Assembly: GCA_029204225.1 (NCBI GenBank)
Contig: MU833190.1
Coordinates: forward strand, 1 to 59,830
DNA: 59,830 bases
Direction of reading: 5' to 3'
Origin: Diphasiastrum complanatum
Taxonomy: Eukaryota; Streptophyta; Lycopodiopsida; Lycopodiales; Lycopodiaceae
This document shows positions 55,610-59,830 of this stretch, piece after piece. Both the position numbers and the translations under genes were made by a program. The notes beneath the pieces were generated by a model. The model was not told the origin of the DNA. It saw only the letters and a list, made by a program, of their open reading frames with translations, and did no database searches. Position 1 is the stretch's first letter, and each line of letters opens with the position of its first letter.

Positions 55610-56400
55610 AGATCCAAAAACAATGAAAAAACGTGCTATTTTTTAAGAAGGTGGATATCAACAAAGGCAAAGTGAAGCACTTGACCAATTTGTTGAGGAA
55701 GAGAATGATAGTGACAATGAAGATCAAGGCACGACATTTGTGACAGTCACAACATTCTATTGATCACACGCATTGGTATGTGGACTCAAGAGCAACGAGA
55801 CATGCAACAAATCGTGGTTCAAAAGCTTGGAGCTTACCAACGATGCAGATAGAGTTGTGCAGGTGAATATGGCGATGAGTGCCAAATTTATGGAGCTGGT
55901 GCAGTGGCTATTCAATTTCTTGATGGACATGTGAAAGTAGTTTAAAATGTGTTATTGCTTGGGGGTATAAGTGTGGCAAAGACAAGATGTCATTGCACTC
56001 ACACAAGCCAAATATGGTAGATGCTACATTGTTTCGGTTGTATTATTTATCTTACCACTACTCGCCTTGACATAAGTTATGATGTTAGCCGTGCGAGTCA
56101 ATTTATGGCTATGCCTAGAGAGACGCTTTGGAAATCTTCAAAAAGAATTCTTCGCTATGTGAAAGGTACTGATGCTTATGGTTTACTATATAAAGGAAAG
56201 TCAAGTTTGCCATTACTATAGGGTTATGTTGATTCAGATTGGGCATGATGTATTGATGACATGAGATCCACCATAAGATATATTTTTCATTTTGGTAAGG
56301 GTGTATTTCTTGGTCTAGTAAGAAACATGAGACAATTGCCTTATCAACAATAGTAACTTAATATAAATCCTTATGCTAAGCCACCGAGGATGTAATATAA
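55610..56400 (+). pseudogene. Copia gag-protease and RNase H remnants
   Basis: EALDQFVEEENDSDNEDQ resembles a gag end. HWYVDSRATRHAT (about 55768-55806) is a protease site with Gly changed to Arg. After a deletion removing integrase and reverse transcriptase, the RNase H start follows: YLTTTRLDISYDVSRASQFM and SSKRILRYVKGTDAYGLLY, then GYVDSDWA (about 56020-56250), with stops. Confidence 0.8.
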
Positions 56401-56450
56401 TTGAGGAGAATGTTAGAAGACATTGGCATCCCACAAGGCAAACCCACTAT

Positions 56451-56912
56451 GCTCTTGTGCGCACACAGACAGATGAGGCGATGAGGGAGTAAACAAGGCA
56501 CGCAGAGAAGCGATATGGCACAAAAAAAAAAAAAAAGTGAAAATGACTCCGAGCTCATGAATATTTGGCTTCATTTTTTCGCACATGTGGCCCAAATGAT
56601 CCAATCAACAATTGCCACGTGGCATGATCCCACGAATCAGTATGTGACACCTGGCAACTGTACGGCTTCGCACGTGTGAAATTATAAGCGAATTCTAGGA
56701 TGACACATGGATAGTTGACCGTTGACTCACACATGTGAGGCAAACTATAAATGGCACGATTTCCGAATTTTTTTTTTTTGCATTTTTTTGGGTTTTCCTT
56801 ATATGGATTCTCTGCGTGCCATATTTTTATACTATTTTCGTCACATATCGCTTCTCTACGCGTCCCATTTGCTATTTCATTGTCTCGTCTCTCAATGTGC
56901 GCACAAGAGTGC
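56451..56912. mobile_element. Terminal-inverted-repeat element (about 460 bp)
   Basis: Left end GCTCTTGTGCGCACA; right end, inverted, GCACTCTTGTGCGCACA. Inner arms also pair (GAGAAGCGATATGGCAC against GTCACATATCGCTTCTC), interrupted by A and T runs. The middle holds CCACGTGGCATGATCC, CACACATGTGAG and TATAAATGG. The minus-strand frames across it are by-products. No transposase and no certain target duplication. Confidence 0.7.
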
Positions 56913-57589
56913 ATTTCACTGATCTTGTACATACATTTCCACAGTATAAGCAGCAGCTAGATAGGACGTACGCTAAAAATTTTGACCGATTTAGGAATTC
57001 CAGTGAATGTAATTTTTGTAAACAAAAATGTCGTTTTCTAGAGTATCAAACTGGATTTGTGTTTTTCCTATTAGTACAAATTCCAATAGAGTCGAATACG
57101 TCGATTTTCGATACTGAGATCCCTTCATCCTCCACTATTGAACATTCTATAAAGGATATATGTCATACTATACCAACAAAATTAATATAGATTTTGTAGT
57201 AAATAATGTTGAACCCACAGAGGACAGCGTTAGAAAGTTATGTATTTGGTACGATTTATGATTTATTTCAAAAGAAGTGGCTTTGGGCATTATTCTGGTT
57301 GTCAACAGACATTAGAAAGTAACTAGTAGTTAAGGTACTATTCTGTACCTGTGGCAGTCCGTACACTCACACCTGTGAAGGGAATTGCAAGAATTGGAGC
57401 CTTGTAGTGGAGATAAAGCCAAGGAAAAGCTAGAAAGCACTAAATTGGATGGTGTTTTTGTTATTGGATCTGAATTGGATCTATTCAAGGTGCTTCATCC
57501 ATCATTTCACAAGTTTATTGGAGTCTTTCAGCTGCATTTTCAACACTTACTAAAAGTTACTTACAGTTGGGTCATGAAAAATTCATAAA

Positions 57590-58115
57590 TGAAGGTTGAA
57601 TTTGTCAAAGATGGTTGTTTGATGAAGGATATAGATCATGATCACAAGGTTGTAACAACAGGAGAGCACGATAGCAATTGCAGACTTTACAATTTGGATG
57701 CAGCCAACCTGGAGAATATGGTTCAACATTATCAATAGCATCACAATCTGAATTGTCGCATCAAAGGATGAGTCATTTGAACTATAGAAGTTTGAATTTG
57801 ATGGCAAAATTGAAGATGGTGAATGGATTACCCACAATATAGGATGAACAATGCTCCATTTGTGAAGGATGTGTGATGGGGAAGCACCATAGAGAAAAAT
57901 TCAAGAAGGGAGGATTTGCTAGAGCAAAAAAGCCGCTTGAGCTTATCCATAGTGACTTCTGTGGTTTGATGAAGACTATGTCAATGGGAGAAGACTCCTA
58001 TTTCATGACATTCATTGATGACTACTCTAGGAGCACTAAAGCACCGAAAATTATAAACACACTAAGAGTGTCAAGGATGCTAAGTGATAAACAAATTGGC
58101 TCGAAGCACAATTAG
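57590..58115 (+). pseudogene. Copia pre-integrase and integrase start
   Basis: VEFVKDGCLMKDIDHDHKVV (end of the protease region), SHLNYRSLNLMAKLKMVNGL, CSICEGCVMGKHHREKF, then LELIHSDFCGLMKTMS with the first catalytic Asp and FIDDYSR. Stops and frameshifts lie at about 57738-57790, and the match ends at about 58040. Confidence 0.85.
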
Positions 58116-58316
58116 GGAGGAAAATGGTGCAACCAAATTAATAAAGGAAAACATCATAGAAGTCAAGCTACAAAAAAATAAAAGCAAGGTTAGAAATGGG
58201 CCAATAATCTTCTACCACTTAAGCTCTTTTGAACCCAGTTATGTAAAGGCCCAATCCTTTATGTGTTTTGTGTACTCAAATATCATTTAATACAAGAGCT
58301 TGAGTTTCCTCCTTGT

Positions 58317-59830
<1,514 letters not shown>

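Overview
The window looks like nuclear DNA of a land plant with a large, transposon-rich genome. Two intron-containing host genes of plant type sit in a mass of decayed Ty1/copia and Ty3/gypsy retrotransposons. The very long GA/GT microsatellites, retrotransposon-filled introns and degenerate element coding would fit a fern or another large-genome plant. That is inference; I cannot name the species.

Layout. About 1-15.6 kb is a nested retrotransposon graveyard. It holds copia fragments on both strands, a chromodomain Ty3/gypsy element (2840-5679) inserted in a copia integrase with a 5-bp target duplication, two solo LTRs of one family (6744-7573 and 8148-8979), and a gypsy gag near 13.7-14.85 kb. 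About 15.6-23 kb is gene-empty, with tandem duplications and one odd palindrome-rich repeat (about 22.2-22.65 kb). Host gene 1 (minus strand, 23097-26033, six coding exons) encodes an RCD1/SRO protein (WWE, PARP-like and RST domains). Its upstream side (27.25-27.57 kb) carries three copies of an ACGTGGCA-nn-ATCTGA module. About 28-37 kb holds a gag-only LTR element with target duplications (28286-31472), a 0.8-kb inverted repeat packed with regularly spaced palindromes (31765-32547), and more copia LTR, gag and RNase H debris.

Host gene 2 (plus strand, 38809-52548, eight coding exons) encodes a DEAD-box RNA helicase of the organelle-type RH9/RH53 (PMH) group with a C-terminal zinc knuckle. 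Its first intron is about 8 kb and is filled with a pair of GGTACC-rich palindromic MITE-like elements, a gypsy gag split by a second, opposite-strand chromodomain gypsy fragment, and a LINE-like ORF1. Heat-shock-element-like repeats lie about 0.5 kb upstream of its start codon. About 53-59.8 kb returns to repeats: a copia LTR preceded by a row of primer-binding-site-like motifs, copia fragments, a terminal-inverted-repeat element and a 200-bp GT/GA microsatellite.

The two host genes are not an operon and act separately: a nuclear stress-signalling co-regulator and an organellar RNA helicase. Both have stress-type motifs in their upstream regions (G-box/ABRE cores and CCGTTGGAT; heat-shock elements only in the helicase). 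I found no tRNA, rRNA, CRISPR or bacterial-type system. The most unusual structures are the palindrome array at 31.9-32.5 kb, the GGTACC element pair at 40.1-41.1 kb and the triplicated promoter module at 27.3-27.6 kb.
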